From NCBI GenBank assembly GCA_035575715.1, contig DATLXN010000026.1:58443-122442 (forward strand): DNA of 64,000 bases. Direction: 5' to 3'. This DNA comes from JACCSI01 sp035575715 (lineage in GTDB: Bacteria > Acidobacteriota > Vicinamibacteria > Vicinamibacterales > UBA2999). A program made the translations under genes and the position numbers. The notes beneath the pieces were generated by a model. The model searched no databases and was not told the origin of the DNA. It saw only the letters and a list, made by a program, of their open reading frames with translations. Position 1 is the stretch's first letter. The number at the start of each line of letters is the position of its first letter. Below, in pieces: positions 1 to 9,418 of this stretch.

Positions 1-777
1 GCGCACTACGTCGAAACACTTGCCGCGTCGGCCGCGACGCCGGTCGGCCGGATGATTCCGATCGAGCAGATCGACCCTAACCCCGACCAGCCACGCCAGG
101 CCATGGGCGACCTGTCTGAGTTGATTGCCTCGGTGTCGGAGAAGGGCATTATCGAGCCGCTGGTCGTGCGCCAACGCGGGTCGCGTTACCAGATCATCGC
201 CGGCGAACGGCGCTATCACGCCGCCTCGCAATCCGGCCTCCAGGAATTACCCGTCGTCGTTCGCGATGTCGACGATACGGAAATGCTCGAACTGGCGTTG
301 GTGGAAAACATCCAGCGCAAGGATCTCACCGCGTTTGAAGAAGCCGAGGCCTTGACCAGCCTGGCACAGCGATGTGGCTACACCCACGAAGATTTAGCCA
401 AGCGGCTAGGCAAGTCGCGGACGTCGGTCACTGAGTCCCTGGCACTGCATAACATGCCGGCCGAAGTGCGCAAGGTGTGCCGCCTGGCGGGGATTACCAA
501 CAAGTCCACCTTGCTGCAGATTGTCCGTCAAGGTGATCCCCAGAAGATGCTGGCGCTGCTGGAAAAAGTGGCCAGTCAGGGTCCCGCCACGCGTGACCAG
601 GTCCGCAAGGACGCCGCAAAACCGGCGGCCGGGCGTCCCAAGGCATTCACCTTCAGCTTTAAACCGCAGAACAAGGCGTTCAACCTGCGTCTGAGCTTCA
701 ACAAAAAGAGCGCCTCGAAAGACGACATCATCACGGCGCTCGAAGCCATCCTGCAGGAATTGCGGACCAAGCAGTAG
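1..777 (+). CDS. parB: ParB/RepB/Spo0J-family chromosome partition protein (5' end outside window)
   Basis: ParB clamps slide on DNA after loading at parS in a CTP-dependent way and organise the chromosome origin with ParA. The frame is open from base 1; the first ATG is at 52, but residues before it read on without a stop, so the true start lies upstream. Visible parts: the N-terminal motif PNPDQPR, the GIIEPLVVR strand, the CTP-binding GERRYHAA box and the ENIQRKDL box. A helix-turn-helix follows around LAKRLGKSRTSVTESLAL, then a basic linker and a short C-terminal dimerisation segment ending in EAILQELRTKQ. ParA is presumably just upstream, outside the window. Family assignment is firm. 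Confidence 0.95.
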   Translation, partial: AHYVETLAASAATPVGRMIPIEQIDPNPDQPRQAMGDLSELIASVSEKGIIEPLVVRQRGSRYQIIAGERRYHAASQSGLQELPVVVRDVDDTEMLELALVENIQRKDLTAFEEAEALTSLAQRCGYTHEDLAKRLGKSRTSVTESLALHNMPAEVRKVCRLAGITNKSTLLQIVRQGDPQKMLALLEKVASQGPATRDQVRKDAAKPAAGRPKAFTFSFKPQNKAFNLRLSFNKKSASKDDIITALEAILQELRTKQ

Positions 778-831
778 GGCGTCGGGCAGTCGACGGCGGC
801 CGCCGCAACCGCTGAAAATCCGGTCACTCTT

Positions 832-854
832 ACATGTTAGTTAACATAACATGT
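832..854. repeat. AT-rich perfect inverted repeat downstream of parB
   Basis: Arms ACATGTTA (832-839) and TAACATGT (847-854) are perfect reverse complements around a 7-base loop that itself contains GTTAAC. It lies in the 179-base gap between the convergent parB and GH57 genes. It could be a convergent terminator without a clear T-tract or a protein-binding site. It does not match the parS consensus. Confidence 0.6.
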
Positions 855-956
855 ATTATCAGACCTTAAGTATTTAGCAAGGTAAAGTCCCCTGTGCAAG
901 GTTTGCGGACTGACTTGTTGGGCTTACGCCCGAACCACGCTGTTTTGCCAGCGCAG

Positions 957-3017
957 TCAGACGACCCAATCAGCAGCGTCGACGTGACGGGATGGGATGG
1001 TTAGTTCGAGGGGATGCGGCGGCTGCGTTTCAATGACCGTCCGTGCCGCGTTCAGCACGACGACACTGAGGCTGATGCGGTCGGCGGCCTGAACCCCAAG
1101 CGCCGCGAACGGCACGGCAATTTCCACAACCGCACCGACGCGCCAACGTGGACCGGCCACGGCAACAGGATCGAGGTCCAGCCGAAATCGTTGCGGACGA
1201 TCGACCAGCACCGCCAGCCCGAATCCGCCCTCTAGCACCTTTACCAGGTCGGTGCCTTCCAGCCGGAGAAACAAGGTGGTGCGATTGACACCGACTCGCA
1301 TCGACCGAATCAGCTGGTCCGCGACCCGGTGCATGGTCCCGCCGCCGCCCCCCAGTGACACCGACACCGTTCCGACCCATTCGCCAAACCCGGCACTGGA
1401 CCCGTCGACCGCAGCCGCGGTGAATGCGGTCAACGGCACGGGGCCGGCTGACGCGGGCATGGTGGTGATATTGCTCAGGTGCAGATCATCGGGTGCCGGA
1501 CGCCCCAAGGCGGCATAGACGTTGCGGAGGTGACGACGAAAGAGGTCGTCGAATTCCCGGTCATGGTCGGACGAATGATCGTCGCCGTACCACCAGAACC
1601 AATCCGACCCTTCGGCAATCAGCAGTTCTTCCCACGCGCGAGCGCGCGCCGCCGGTTCGATGTCGGCCGCGTGCGCGTCAAACGCCAGGCGAGCGGCCGC
1701 GACCTGGGCCCACGCCCGATGATCGTCGGCATGCCCGGCCCAGATGTAAAAGTCGCCGTTGATCCACGACCCCGGAAAGATCGACGGTAGTGGCCGCGAC
1801 TCAGCAGAGGCTGCCTCGGCCATCGTCACCGTCTCGATGTCCGACGCCGCGGCCAGTCGCGAATAAAGGGCGCGCAGAAACGGCCGGCCGCCGCCGGGGT
1901 AGTGCTCCCACGCGTTCTCGCCGTCAAGAATCACGCTGACGGTGGCCACTTCCCCGCCGAATTGCCGCCCTGCGGCGCGGACCCGCTCGACGAAGTCGTC
2001 GGCCGCGGCATCGGCGTCCCACGACTGATAGGTGAAACCAATCAGGTCGGACAGCGCATGATCGCGGAACAGGCCTCGGATCGATCCGGTCGGGCCCAGT
2101 CGGTACGGCCGGTAGAGCGCGTCGGCGTCGACCGCACGTCCTAACGAGCGCGCCAGAATTTCTTCGTCGGTCGCCGTCCATTCGAAGCGCTCGGCGAGCA
2201 TGGTGATGACCTCATCAGAGACCGACCCCTCCGAGGGCCAGACGCCGCGCGGCACGGATCCGAAGAGCTCCCGATGCAGTGTAATGGCGCGGTCGATCTG
2301 CGCGACCGCATCCGACGGACGTGCAAAGGTCTCGCGCGGCAACCGCGAGTGCGGGTGCGCCCGAAAATGCACGTCGGTGTCGCACAGCAGCGGCAGGATC
2401 GGATGATAAAAGGGCGAGGTGGACAACTCGACCTGGCCGCTCGCGGCGACCTCCCGATAGGCCGGAATCACCGCCCGGAGCAATTCGAGTTCGACCTCGC
2501 GCAGTTGTGCCTTATCTGTTTCGCGGTAGCCTCGTCCCTTGCCAATCAGCGCCAACAAGCGCTCGTCGCGCTGCAGGCGATCGGGATCCATCCAGGTCAG
2601 CTTGTGCCACACCTGCAGATCGCGCAGGTCGTCGACGGTAAAGCTATCCGGTGCATGGCGCCGCAGGTGCAATTCGGCGTAGCGGGCGTAGGGGCGAATC
2701 ATGCGATCGAACGGCGCGTGGAAGCCGTGGGCGACCAGGAACTCGCATTCCGATGGCGTCAGCTGGTCGGCTGGTTTCAACCCGACCGCCAGATGCGGAT
2801 CGCGCGCGCGGTCCTCGGCAAAGGCCTGAATTTGCACCAGTAACGACGGTACGAGGTTGAAAGTGACCCGGACCCGCGGAAACTCGCGCAGCATCGCGAC
2901 CATCCCCCAGTAATCCTTGATGGCGTGCAGCCGCACCCACGGCAGGATGTGCTCGCCGGTGACCAGATCCTCGTAGTACGGCTGGTGCATGTGCCAGAGC
3001 AGGGCCAGCCTCACCAT
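957..3017 (-). CDS. Glycoside hydrolase family 57 protein (alpha-amylase / 4-alpha-glucanotransferase type)
   Basis: GH57 enzymes act on alpha-glucans such as glycogen by a retaining mechanism. The 686-residue protein begins with the family signature HMHQPYY, near residue 9 (conserved region 1). A WPSEGSVS segment near residue 260 fits the region carrying the catalytic glutamate, FTYQSWDADAA follows, and the typical LDGENAWEHY motif lies near residue 375. The C-terminal 200 residues form a beta-rich accessory region common in family members of this length. No signal peptide is visible, so it is probably cytoplasmic. It is convergent with parB and divergent from the lptFG gene, with only 28 bases between starts. 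Exact substrate cannot be told from sequence. Confidence 0.88.
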   Translation of the reverse strand: MVRLALLWHMHQPYYEDLVTGEHILPWVRLHAIKDYWGMVAMLREFPRVRVTFNLVPSLLVQIQAFAEDRARDPHLAVGLKPADQLTPSECEFLVAHGFHAPFDRMIRPYARYAELHLRRHAPDSFTVDDLRDLQVWHKLTWMDPDRLQRDERLLALIGKGRGYRETDKAQLREVELELLRAVIPAYREVAASGQVELSTSPFYHPILPLLCDTDVHFRAHPHSRLPRETFARPSDAVAQIDRAITLHRELFGSVPRGVWPSEGSVSDEVITMLAERFEWTATDEEILARSLGRAVDADALYRPYRLGPTGSIRGLFRDHALSDLIGFTYQSWDADAAADDFVERVRAAGRQFGGEVATVSVILDGENAWEHYPGGGRPFLRALYSRLAAASDIETVTMAEAASAESRPLPSIFPGSWINGDFYIWAGHADDHRAWAQVAAARLAFDAHAADIEPAARARAWEELLIAEGSDWFWWYGDDHSSDHDREFDDLFRRHLRNVYAALGRPAPDDLHLSNITTMPASAGPVPLTAFTAAAVDGSSAGFGEWVGTVSVSLGGGGGTMHRVADQLIRSMRVGVNRTTLFLRLEGTDLVKVLEGGFGLAVLVDRPQRFRLDLDPVAVAGPRWRVGAVVEIAVPFAALGVQAADRISLSVVVLNAARTVIETQPPHPLELTIPSRHVDAADWVV

Positions 3018-3045
3018 TGCGTCATACTAATGCTCGCACCCTTTC

Positions 3046-5400
3046 ATGCGGATCCTCGATCGCTACATCGCGCGGGAAATCATCCTCCCCTTCCTGATCG
3101 CGCTGGTCGTCTTTACCTTCGTCTTAATCATCCCGTTTATCATCGAACTCGCAGAGCAACTGATCGCCAAGGGTGTGGCCTGGCCGATCGTGTTGCGCCT
3201 GATGGGCACGCTCGTGCCGTCAACGCTCGGCCTGACCATTCCGATGGCGCTGCTGCTCGGGATTCTGGTCGCGTTCGGTCGGCTGTCGGCAGACCGCGAA
3301 ATCGTCGTGCTGATGGCCTGCGGCGTGAGTCCCTACCGGCTGCTCCGCCCGGTGATGCTCTTTGCCGCCCTCTGCACCGCGGCCACCGCCTGGGTCATGA
3401 TCGAAGCCATTCCCGACGCCAATCAGACGTATCGCGAAATCACCTTGCGTGTCGTTGCCGATCGCGCCGAGGGGCAGGTGCGGGCGCGCGAGTTCTTCGA
3501 AGACTTCCCCGATACCGTCCTCTACGTGCGCGAGATTCCCGCGACCGGCGGCTGGAGCGACGTGCTTGCTGCCGATACCAAGAATCCGGCGCAGCCAATC
3601 ATCTATTTAGCCAAGCGCGGCCGGATGATTGTCGACCGCGAGGCCAAGACGATCGAAATGGTGCTGGAAGAAGGCGCGCGCCATACCACCAAGGCGGCCG
3701 ATCCGACCGGCTACGAAATGGTCCGGTTCGATCAGTTGATCGTCAGCCTCGACCCGCAAAGCGTGTTCCCGCGCACCGGCCCGGCACGTGGCGAACGGGA
3801 AATGACGATTGCCGAGTTGACTGAGATCGTCGCGACACTCAGGGGTCGCAATCAGCCGCATCACCGCCCGGTGATGGAGATCCATAAGAAATTTTCGATC
3901 CCGCTCGCCTGCGTCGTCTTTGCCCTCGTCGGCGTCGCGCTCGGTGTCAGCAACCGCAAAGACGGGAAACTCGCGAGCTTCGTCCTCGGCATCGGCGTGA
4001 TCTTCACTTATTACGTGATCATGTTCACCGGCGAGGCGATGACCAAGGGCGGCCTGATCCCGGCGTCCTTGTCCATGTGGATCCCGAACGTCTTGCTCGG
4101 TGGCGCCGGCCTGGCCCTGCTGATCGCGCGCTCACAAGGTGTAGACCAGTCAATCCGGCTTCGCTGGCCGTCATGGGTGTCGTGGCGGCGTGCCGAACCC
4201 GCACTGCCAGCAGACGCCGCGGCACAGACCCTGTCGTCGGCGACCGCCAGCGGGCCGCGTCGGCCCGTCGTCGTCATTCGGGTGCCGCAGTTCGACGTTC
4301 CGCGTCCCAACCTGTTGGACATCTACGTGGCGCGGTCGTATCTCCGCATCCTGGTGATGGCCATCGTCGGGATCATGGGCTTGTTCTACATCTCGACCTT
4401 CATCGACATGTCGGACAAGATGTTCAAGGGCCAGGTCGGCTTTGGCACGATCATGGCCTTTCTGTGGTGGGAGACGCCGCAGTTCCTCTACTACATCATC
4501 GCCATCGCGGTGCTGCTGTCGGCGATCGTGACGATCGGGCTGCTCACCAAGAACAGCGAATTGATCGTGATGCGTGCGTGCGGCATCAGTTTGTACCGCA
4601 CCGCGGTCCCGTTACTGGTCTTCGCGGCAGCGGCCAGCGTCATCCTGTTTTCCTTCGAAGAACGCATCCTCGCCGTGTCGAACAAACGTGCGGACTACTT
4701 GAAGCACATTATCCGCGGCGGCAACCCGCGCACCTTTGACGTGCTGAGCCGGAAGTGGTTAATCGGCCGAAACGGCGAGGTCTACCACTATCAGTATTTC
4801 GACCCGACCCGCGCCGAGTTGAATGCGGTTTCGACCTTCAGATTCGATCCCGACACCAACGCGTTGACGCAACGCGCGTATGCCACGCAAGCGGTCTATT
4901 CGCCGCGAGCGCCGAACGACCCGGCGGCATGGCTCGGACAAGGTGGATGGGTGCGTGATTTTTCCGGCACCGAAGTGAAGCGGTATGCGCCGTTCGATTC
5001 CGGGCGGCTGCCGCTCGAGTCCGCCGACTACTTTATTACCGAGGCACCCGAGCCTGAGCGGATGAATTACGCCCAGCTCGAACGCTATATCCAGGAGCTG
5101 GAATCAAGCGGCTACAACGCGCTCGAACATCAGGTCGCGTTGCACCGCAAGCTCGCTTTCCCGCTGGTCACGCTGATCATGACCCTGATCGCGGTGCCCT
5201 TCGCCGTCACGACCGGCAAACGCGGCGCGATGTATGGCGTCGGCGTCGGCATTGTGATCGCGCTGGTTTACTGGACGGCGATTAGCGTCTTCGCGGCCTT
5301 TGGTCAAGGCGGCCTGATGTCACCGGCGCTCGCGGCGTGGGCGCCCAACCTTCTGTTTGGTGCGTCCGCCGCCTATCTGCTGCTGACGGTGCGGACATGA
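3046..5400 (+). CDS. lptFG: Fused LptF-LptG lipopolysaccharide export permease
   Basis: LptF and LptG are the two membrane subunits of the LptB2FG ABC exporter that pulls LPS from the inner membrane. This 784-residue ORF carries both in one chain. Residues about 1-390 are an LptF-like half (N-terminal RYIAREIILPF, membrane helices, periplasmic beta-jellyroll, then two or three helices near 285-370). Residues about 423-784 are an LptG-like half starting at NLLDIYVARSYLRIL with the same architecture. The two halves are joined by an alanine/proline-rich cytoplasmic linker at about 375-420. Each half has a coupling-helix-like motif (VLMACGVSPYRLL and VMRACGISLYRTA). Separate genes are the norm. 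The reading frame is continuous with no sign of an assembly join. LptB is not in the window. Confidence 0.93.
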   Translation: MRILDRYIAREIILPFLIALVVFTFVLIIPFIIELAEQLIAKGVAWPIVLRLMGTLVPSTLGLTIPMALLLGILVAFGRLSADREIVVLMACGVSPYRLLRPVMLFAALCTAATAWVMIEAIPDANQTYREITLRVVADRAEGQVRAREFFEDFPDTVLYVREIPATGGWSDVLAADTKNPAQPIIYLAKRGRMIVDREAKTIEMVLEEGARHTTKAADPTGYEMVRFDQLIVSLDPQSVFPRTGPARGEREMTIAELTEIVATLRGRNQPHHRPVMEIHKKFSIPLACVVFALVGVALGVSNRKDGKLASFVLGIGVIFTYYVIMFTGEAMTKGGLIPASLSMWIPNVLLGGAGLALLIARSQGVDQSIRLRWPSWVSWRRAEPALPADAAAQTLSSATASGPRRPVVVIRVPQFDVPRPNLLDIYVARSYLRILVMAIVGIMGLFYISTFIDMSDKMFKGQVGFGTIMAFLWWETPQFLYYIIAIAVLLSAIVTIGLLTKNSELIVMRACGISLYRTAVPLLVFAAAASVILFSFEERILAVSNKRADYLKHIIRGGNPRTFDVLSRKWLIGRNGEVYHYQYFDPTRAELNAVSTFRFDPDTNALTQRAYATQAVYSPRAPNDPAAWLGQGGWVRDFSGTEVKRYAPFDSGRLPLESADYFITEAPEPERMNYAQLERYIQELESSGYNALEHQVALHRKLAFPLVTLIMTLIAVPFAVTTGKRGAMYGVGVGIVIALVYWTAISVFAAFGQGGLMSPALAAWAPNLLFGASAAYLLLTVRT

Positions 5401-5705
5401 CCACGATGCTGGTGACTGGACGGGGTTCGCCGCCCCACGATCCGCCGCCGGAGCGTGGTCGCGGGGGATCAGCGTTGCGCTTGATCGGCGGCGCGGTGAT
5501 GCTCATCGCCGCCTTCGCGCTCGCCGCCTTCGGCTTCACGCGTCTGGTGTGGGTCCTCGAGCACGGCGGCTACGGCACTCCCGACATGCGCCATGCCCTG
5601 ATCATCCTCGGCGCGTCCGGCGCCCTGCTCGCCGGCGGCATTGCGACGATGATCTGGGATGTGGCGATGCGCTACGAAGTCGGCGCCGACGGCCCACGCG
5701 GATGA
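5397..5705 (+). CDS. Small two-helix membrane protein of unknown function
   Basis: The ATG at 5397 overlaps the lptFG stop by four bases (ATGA), the classic translational-coupling arrangement, so I prefer it to the in-frame ATG at 5337. The 102-residue product has a proline/glycine-rich N-terminus and two hydrophobic segments: about residues 27-51, ending near TRLVWVLEHG, and about 62-80. No recognised domain. The overlap suggests it is made together with the LPS exporter; any functional link is inference. Confidence 0.7.
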   Translation: MTTMLVTGRGSPPHDPPPERGRGGSALRLIGGAVMLIAAFALAAFGFTRLVWVLEHGGYGTPDMRHALIILGASGALLAGGIATMIWDVAMRYEVGADGPRG

Positions 5706-5768
5706 CCATCGCGACGTCGACGAGCCGCGCGGTAGCGAGCGACCCGTCCGCGGCGTTCGCCTCGTCGA

Positions 5769-7478
5769 TCATTTCACCAGCCACAAATCCGGAATCCACA
5801 ATCCGCCACCCACACCCTGTGCGCTGTGTACGGTGTCGACGACGAGCAGCAGCGAATCGACGCGTGACAGCGACGGCGTGGCCGTCGTCACCGGGCCGAT
5901 CGGTCTGAAGTCCGCGAATCGCAATTCGAGTTGTCGTAGCTCCTGGTCCACGTAAAACGACATCCCCCACCGCTCGCCGCCATTCGCGGCGGGCGCTCTG
6001 ACCTGCGCCCACACACGGCGTGGCCGATCACTCCGGACCCGCAGCTGCACACCCTGCTGGGTAGCGAAATCTGGTTCAACTGGAAAACGGATCGCTGCAT
6101 ATTGCTCGTCGTGTGAGGCGTCGGCGAGCGCGAACTGCCATTCCATCGCCGGCGTGCCGTCGTCGAGGACGCCCTGCGATAACCTGCTGCGCGAGCCGTC
6201 GCTCGCCTCCGCTTGCCAGAGCCGGGTCGCAATCGGTGACCGGCTGGCCAGCGCTGACGGCATGGCACCGGCAGTAGGCGAGCCCTCATGCGCCGCGCGT
6301 AACCCGACATAAATCGGGTTGGTCAGAATCCATGGGACGGACGCGCGCGCCAACGCAGCCGGCAACCGCGCCTCGATGCGGTAGGCCCCCGCTTGCTCGC
6401 CGACGTCGAGTCTCAGCATCGACGCGGCTGTTTCGTAAAGCGGGATCCCGTCACGCAACACCGCCAGAGTGGTGCCGGGCGGCGCAGCGATTCGCGCCTC
6501 AACGGCGACCGGTCCGCGGATGTCGAGATATTCACCCGGTCGACCCGTGATTTCGCCGCTGGTGGCCTTTCCCTCAAACGCACCCAGCCGTGCCAGCCCA
6601 TCGACCGACGTGAAGGTCCGGCCCTCACGAATGGCATCGAGCACCAAACCAGCGTCGTTGGCCGCGTCACCCGTCAACGGGCCGTTGAGAACAACGTGGT
6701 TACTAAAGGCTTGGAACGACACCTCGTATGCCGGGAGGCGTGCGATGACGCGGTCTTGATAGGGATCGGTCGCCGGTCCGAAACTCAAGCGCGCGTGTGC
6801 GTCGGCGCCGGCCAATGCCGGCACCCGGCGCGCGCGTGTCGCGTGATCCCAGCGCTGCAGGACCTCGACCGGTCGATCGAGTACTCCAGCCAATGTTTCG
6901 CTCGGACGGACCGCGTAGGTCAACAACACCTTGCCGAGCGACCCCCAGAATTCGTCGCGCCATTCGCTGTCAGCATTCAGCCACTCGATCCCATCGAAGG
7001 GCGCCTCCCAATCGGTCCAGCGCAGGGCCGCCTTCGGCGAACCGGGATGGGCGGCAAAACCGAAGCCGCCAAGGCGGCGCACGTCCTCGATCACGTCCCG
7101 CGGATGTCCCGCCAATCGGTACGGCGTCTTCGCCAGGCCCAGTGCCACGTAGTGGCCACCGTCGGTACTGATCTCGACGCCGTCCAGGCAGAGCACCCCG
7201 GCGCGATACGTCGGCGGCACCACGTCGCGCGTGCCATCACCGTGATCGGTAACGATCACAAACTGCAGCCCTGCGGCTGCCGCTGCCGCGGCGATCTCGT
7301 CAAGAGTACCGGTGCCGTCAGACCGTTGCGAGTGGACGTGATACGCACCACGCGCCACCGGCCAGGCGAGTTGAAAATCAGGGGCCACCGCATCGATCGC
7401 GCGGGGCGGCAGCAATAACACTGTCGCCAGCGACAACACGGCGGCCGTCAACACGAGAATGCCCAGGAGACGCTTCAT
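5769..7478 (-). CDS. Membrane-anchored PHP-domain metal-dependent phosphoesterase
   Basis: The 569-residue protein starts with an uncleaved-looking signal anchor (residues 4-25), so the catalytic part is probably extracytoplasmic. A PHP (polymerase and histidinol phosphatase) domain follows: the metal-binding YHVHSQRSDGT motif near residue 47, VTDHGD near 76, a GVEIS segment, FAAHPG near 140, and ADAHAR further on. These are the metal ligands expected for a phosphoesterase. The C-terminal 200 residues are beta-rich and end in a jellyroll-like segment that may bind a ligand. It begins immediately after the xerD stop codon with no spacer, so the two are probably co-transcribed. Substrate unknown. 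Confidence 0.85.
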   Translation of the reverse strand: MKRLLGILVLTAAVLSLATVLLLPPRAIDAVAPDFQLAWPVARGAYHVHSQRSDGTGTLDEIAAAAAAAGLQFVIVTDHGDGTRDVVPPTYRAGVLCLDGVEISTDGGHYVALGLAKTPYRLAGHPRDVIEDVRRLGGFGFAAHPGSPKAALRWTDWEAPFDGIEWLNADSEWRDEFWGSLGKVLLTYAVRPSETLAGVLDRPVEVLQRWDHATRARRVPALAGADAHARLSFGPATDPYQDRVIARLPAYEVSFQAFSNHVVLNGPLTGDAANDAGLVLDAIREGRTFTSVDGLARLGAFEGKATSGEITGRPGEYLDIRGPVAVEARIAAPPGTTLAVLRDGIPLYETAASMLRLDVGEQAGAYRIEARLPAALARASVPWILTNPIYVGLRAAHEGSPTAGAMPSALASRSPIATRLWQAEASDGSRSRLSQGVLDDGTPAMEWQFALADASHDEQYAAIRFPVEPDFATQQGVQLRVRSDRPRRVWAQVRAPAANGGERWGMSFYVDQELRQLELRFADFRPIGPVTTATPSLSRVDSLLLVVDTVHSAQGVGGGLWIPDLWLVK

Positions 7479-8369
7479 CTATGCACGCGGATGGAAGCGA
7501 TCGTAAAGTGCGCGCATCCGCGCATCAAGAATATGCGTGTAGATCTGCGTCGTCGACAGATCGGCGTGGCCGAGCATCATCTGGATCGCGCGCAGGTCGG
7601 CGCCGCGTTCGAGGAGATGCGTGGCAAACGAGTGGCGCAAGACGTGGGGGCTGATCTGCGCGCCAATGCCGATCGCCATGCCGTAGCCTTTGAGAATTTT
7701 CCAGAACCCGACGCGCGTAATGCCCGGCCCGCCGCCGCGCGCGTTGACGAAGAGTCGAGTCGACGAGCGGCGGCCGAGCAGCACCGGCCGGGCCTCGCGG
7801 ACGTAGCGTGTCACCCACTGCGCGGCTTCGTCGCCGATCGGCACGATGCGTTGCTTCTGGCCTTTGCCAATGGTCGTCAGGTATCCGGCGTCGAGGTGCA
7901 GGTCTTGCTGTTTCAGCTCGACCAGTTCAGACACGCGCAGGCCGGTGGCGTAGAGCACTTCAATTAATGCGCGATCACGCACGCCGCGAGGCGTCGCCAG
8001 GTCAGGAGCATTGAGCAGCCGTTCGATGTCGTCGGTGCCGAGAAATTTGGGGAGCACCTTCCACGCCTTGGGCGCCTGTAAGTCGACCGCCGGATTCTCA
8101 GCCAGGTGGCGATGCAGTGTCAGGAAGCGATAGAAGCCACGAATACAAGCCACCAGGCGGGCCACTGAACGCGGCGACCGGCCTTGCCCCATGAGCTCAC
8201 GAATAAACGCTTCCAGTTCCTGTCGGGTCAGCTGATCGATCGGCCTGTCCCGGCCCGCCGCGTAGCGGCCCAGCTCGACCAGGTCGCGGCCATAACTGTC
8301 GAGCGTATGCGCGGCCAGTCGTCGCTCGAATTGCAGATGCGACAGATACTCGTCGACGCGCGCGCTCAC
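7479..8369 (-). CDS. xerD: Tyrosine recombinase XerD
   Basis: XerD with XerC resolves chromosome dimers at dif before cell division. The 296-residue length is typical. The N-terminal SAM-like core-binding domain (residues 5-85) precedes the catalytic domain. All active-site residues are visible: R145 (TGLRVSE), K169 (GKGQKQR), H242 and R245 (HVLRH), H268 (LGHAD) and the nucleophile Y277 (QIYTHI). Length, architecture and context point to the housekeeping Xer recombinase rather than a phage integrase. It is divergent from murQ and directly abuts the PHP gene. Confidence 0.93.
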   Translation of the reverse strand: MSARVDEYLSHLQFERRLAAHTLDSYGRDLVELGRYAAGRDRPIDQLTRQELEAFIRELMGQGRSPRSVARLVACIRGFYRFLTLHRHLAENPAVDLQAPKAWKVLPKFLGTDDIERLLNAPDLATPRGVRDRALIEVLYATGLRVSELVELKQQDLHLDAGYLTTIGKGQKQRIVPIGDEAAQWVTRYVREARPVLLGRRSSTRLFVNARGGGPGITRVGFWKILKGYGMAIGIGAQISPHVLRHSFATHLLERGADLRAIQMMLGHADLSTTQIYTHILDARMRALYDRFHPRA

Positions 8370-8397
8370 CGCGCCAGCTTACAACGGCGGCTCGTGC

Positions 8398-8403
8398 TAA
8401 GAT
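8398..8403 (+). promoter_or_regulatory. Candidate extended -10 element for murQ
   Basis: TGCTAAGAT at 8395-8403 fits an extended -10 (TGn followed by TAAGAT) in the 71-base gap between the divergent xerD and murQ genes. A GGAG ribosome-binding sequence lies at 8425-8428, rather far from the ATG at 8441. No good -35 is seen, as expected for an extended -10. Confidence 0.4.
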
Positions 8404-8440
8404 CACGGTTTGCCTTAGCCACACCGGAGCGACTGTCAGT

Positions 8441-9418
8441 ATGCCCACACGTTCGAAGTGGCAATCCTTACCTACCGAGGCGATTAACCCCGCCACTCTC
8501 GCGCTCGATAAGCTTCCGGCCTCCGGGATCATCGATTTGATGATCGCCGAAGACCGCAAGATGCTGGCCGCGGTCCAACGCGAGCGCGACCGCATTGCGC
8601 TCGGTGCCGACATCATTGCGAAATCACTTCGCAAGGGCGGACGCGTCGTCTTTGTCGGCGCCGGCACCAGCGGCCGCCTCGGCGTACTGGAGGCGGCGGA
8701 AATGCCGCCCACCTTTGGCACCTCGCCAGACCTGGTCCAGGCGATCATGGCCGGCGGTAAGGGCGCGATCCTCAAAGCCAAAGAAGGCTCGGAGGACAAC
8801 TACGAGGAAGGCGCGCGGCAGATCAACCGCCTGCTGCCGACCAAGAAGGACGTCGTGATCGGTGTCTCGGCGAGCGGCATGACCTCCTTCGTGCGCGGCG
8901 CGCTGACCAAGGCCCGCCAGGCCGGGGCCCGCATCATCTTCGTAACCTGCGACCCCCGCACTGAACTCCAGACCTTTGTCGATCTGACGATTGCGCCGGG
9001 CGTGGGTCCGGAGGTGATCGCCGGGTCGACGCGACTGAAGGCCGGAACCGCGACCAAACTGGTGTTGAACATGATCACCACCGGCGCGATGATTCTGATT
9101 GGCAAGACCTACGGCAACCTGATGGTCGACGTCCAGATCAACTCCGATAAATTGCGCGACCGCGCCCGGCGCATCGTCCAGATGGTCACCGACGTCGAAG
9201 GCGATGAACTGGATAAGCTGCTCAAGAAGGCCGACTGGAACGTCAAGGTCGCGATCGTCATGCAGAAGACCGGGTTAACGCACGCCAAAGCGTTGGCGCG
9301 GCTGCGTAAAGCCAAGGATCAGTTGCGCGATGCGATCGGTGAAGACATCGAGCCGCGGCTGCGCGCGTTGATCGGCGACGGCACGGCTTCAGGCAAAGGG
9401 TCCGGCGCGACGAGCTAG
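8441..9418 (+). CDS. murQ: N-acetylmuramic acid 6-phosphate etherase
   Basis: MurQ cleaves the D-lactyl ether of MurNAc-6-phosphate to GlcNAc-6-phosphate and lactate in cytoplasmic peptidoglycan recycling. The 325-residue protein has the SIS sugar-phosphate fold with the MurQ signature VGAGTSGRLGVLEAAEMPPTFG (20-residue core quoted: GAGTSGRLGVLEAAEMPPTF) near residue 72. It also has AGGKGAILKAKEGSEDN around 106 with the expected acidic catalytic residues, and the C-terminal helical UBA-like segment. Its stop overlaps convergently the end of nagB by four bases. Next to nagB and an amino-sugar kinase it forms a recycling module; MurQ's product needs deacetylation (nagA, not in this window) before NagB. 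Confidence 0.95.
   Translation: MPTRSKWQSLPTEAINPATLALDKLPASGIIDLMIAEDRKMLAAVQRERDRIALGADIIAKSLRKGGRVVFVGAGTSGRLGVLEAAEMPPTFGTSPDLVQAIMAGGKGAILKAKEGSEDNYEEGARQINRLLPTKKDVVIGVSASGMTSFVRGALTKARQAGARIIFVTCDPRTELQTFVDLTIAPGVGPEVIAGSTRLKAGTATKLVLNMITTGAMILIGKTYGNLMVDVQINSDKLRDRARRIVQMVTDVEGDELDKLLKKADWNVKVAIVMQKTGLTHAKALARLRKAKDQLRDAIGEDIEPRLRALIGDGTASGKGSGATS

Noticed and set aside
7479..8369. Phage or island integrase
   Set aside because: Length and motifs are those of housekeeping XerD and there are no phage genes or tRNA next to it.
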